Below are positions 5,050 to 5,274 of a stretch of 5,274 nucleotides of DNA, in pieces. Where the stretch lies: the NCBI RefSeq assembly GCF_015207245.1, contig NZ_JADEXF010000331.1, positions 1 to 5,274 on the forward strand, in the 5' to 3' direction. The stretch is from Nostoc cf. edaphicum LEGE 07299. GTDB taxonomy: Bacteria > Cyanobacteriota > Cyanobacteriia > Cyanobacteriales > Nostocaceae. Numbering within the stretch: the first letter of the stretch is position 1; each line of letters begins with the position of its first letter. Under the pieces are notes generated by a model. It searched no databases. It worked only from the letters and a program-made list of their open reading frames with translations, and had not been told where the DNA came from. The translations under genes and the position numbers were made by a program.

Positions 5050-5072
5050 GAGTTATGAGTTATTCCTAACTC
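5050..5072 (+). repeat. GAGTTAT heptamer duplicate with hairpin GAGTTA-TTCC-TAACTC
   Basis: GAGTTAT occurs twice in tandem (5050-5063). The second copy forms a perfect 6-bp hairpin with TAACTC (5067-5072) around a TTCC loop. The first copy could pair with the same TAACTC instead. It is a second, different heptamer in the same intercistronic gap and may be a remnant of another short tandem repeat family. Confidence 0.55.
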
Positions 5073-5099
5073 TCCTACCATCCGCAAATTATTAAAAAC

Positions 5100-5103
5100 G
5101 GAG
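5100..5103 (+). promoter_or_regulatory. clpP3: Ribosome binding site of clpP3
   Basis: GGAG ends 6 bases before the ATG at 5110, the best Shine-Dalgarno in the window. It fixes the clpP3 start and shows that clpP3 can be translated independently of clpR despite the repeat-filled gap. Confidence 0.65.
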
Positions 5104-5109
5104 TAAATT

Positions 5110-5274
5110 ATGCCTATAGGCGTTCCTAAAGTTCCTTACCGGATGCCCGGAGGACAATATACAGATTGGATTAGCATTTACGATCGCCTTTACCGGGAAC
5201 GGATTATATTCTTGGGGCGAGATATTGATGATGAAATTGCCAATCAAATTATTGCTGTAATGCTGTATCTGGAC
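5110..5274 (+). CDS. clpP3: ClpP3, Clp protease proteolytic subunit, 5' part only
   Basis: Only the first 55 codons are present; the frame is open to the window edge. The sequence [14 protein letters not shown] is followed by the ClpP-type start of the fold, [14 protein letters not shown] (about residues 23-36) and [16 protein letters not shown] (40-55). ERIIFLG followed by an acidic, Asn-containing helix is the hallmark of ClpP N-terminal regions. The catalytic Ser, His and Asp lie beyond the window, so activity cannot be judged here. The name clpP3 rests on its place just downstream of clpR, the usual cyanobacterial order. In Synechococcus the ClpP3 product supplies the working active sites in the ClpP3/R core. 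A good GGAG ribosome binding site lies 6 bases ahead of the start. It is probably co-transcribed with clpR. Confidence 0.9.
   Translation, partial: MPIGVPKVPYRMPGGQYTDWISIYDRLYRERIIFLGRDIDDEIANQIIAVMLYLD

Noticed and set aside
4902..5087. Minus-strand 61-codon frame with a repeated STQHSAL peptide
   Set aside because: It is the heptamer array read on the other strand plus the end of clpR in antisense; no RBS or domain.

Overview
The window looks like chromosomal DNA from a cyanobacterium, most likely a filamentous Nostoc/Anabaena/Calothrix-type strain. The reasons are nine HIP1 octamers (GCGATCGC), a clpR-clpP3 gene pair typical of cyanobacteria and plastids, and a heptameric short tandem repeat plus a 20-bp palindrome of the kind scattered through Nostocales genomes. 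I could not run a search, so the genus is an inference.

Layout. Positions 1-309 hold a tandem array that enters from the left edge. Two copies of a 42-bp unit are followed by three full copies and one partial copy of a 62-bp unit, which is itself a 20-bp plus a 42-bp block. Positions 310-475 are an ordinary-looking leader for a plus-strand gene (476-1489) encoding an aminoglycoside-phosphotransferase/SrkA-type kinase-fold protein. Converging on it from the right are two paralogous minus-strand genes (4066-2810, then 2813-1533) for cytosolic von Willebrand factor A (vWA) proteins with intact MIDAS metal sites. Their reading frames overlap by ATGA, so they are almost certainly one operon. A 238-bp divergent intergenic region separates them from a plus-strand Clp operon: clpR (4305-4967), whose product has lost the catalytic Ser and Asp, then clpP3 (from 5110, cut by the window edge). 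The 142 bp between the Clp genes are packed with repeats: a TGAGTGC heptamer array starting at the base after the clpR stop codon, a perfect 20-bp palindrome, and a small hairpin.

How the genes work together. ClpR and ClpP3 are known to co-assemble into the mixed proteolytic core used with ClpC in cyanobacteria. The two vWA proteins probably act together as metal-dependent protein-binding scaffolds, but nothing in the sequence identifies their partner. The kinase-like gene shows no clear link to either operon. No tRNA, rRNA, CRISPR array or transposase gene was seen. The least explained parts are the nested 62-bp array, the clpR leader with its alternative stem-loops, and the vWA pair.
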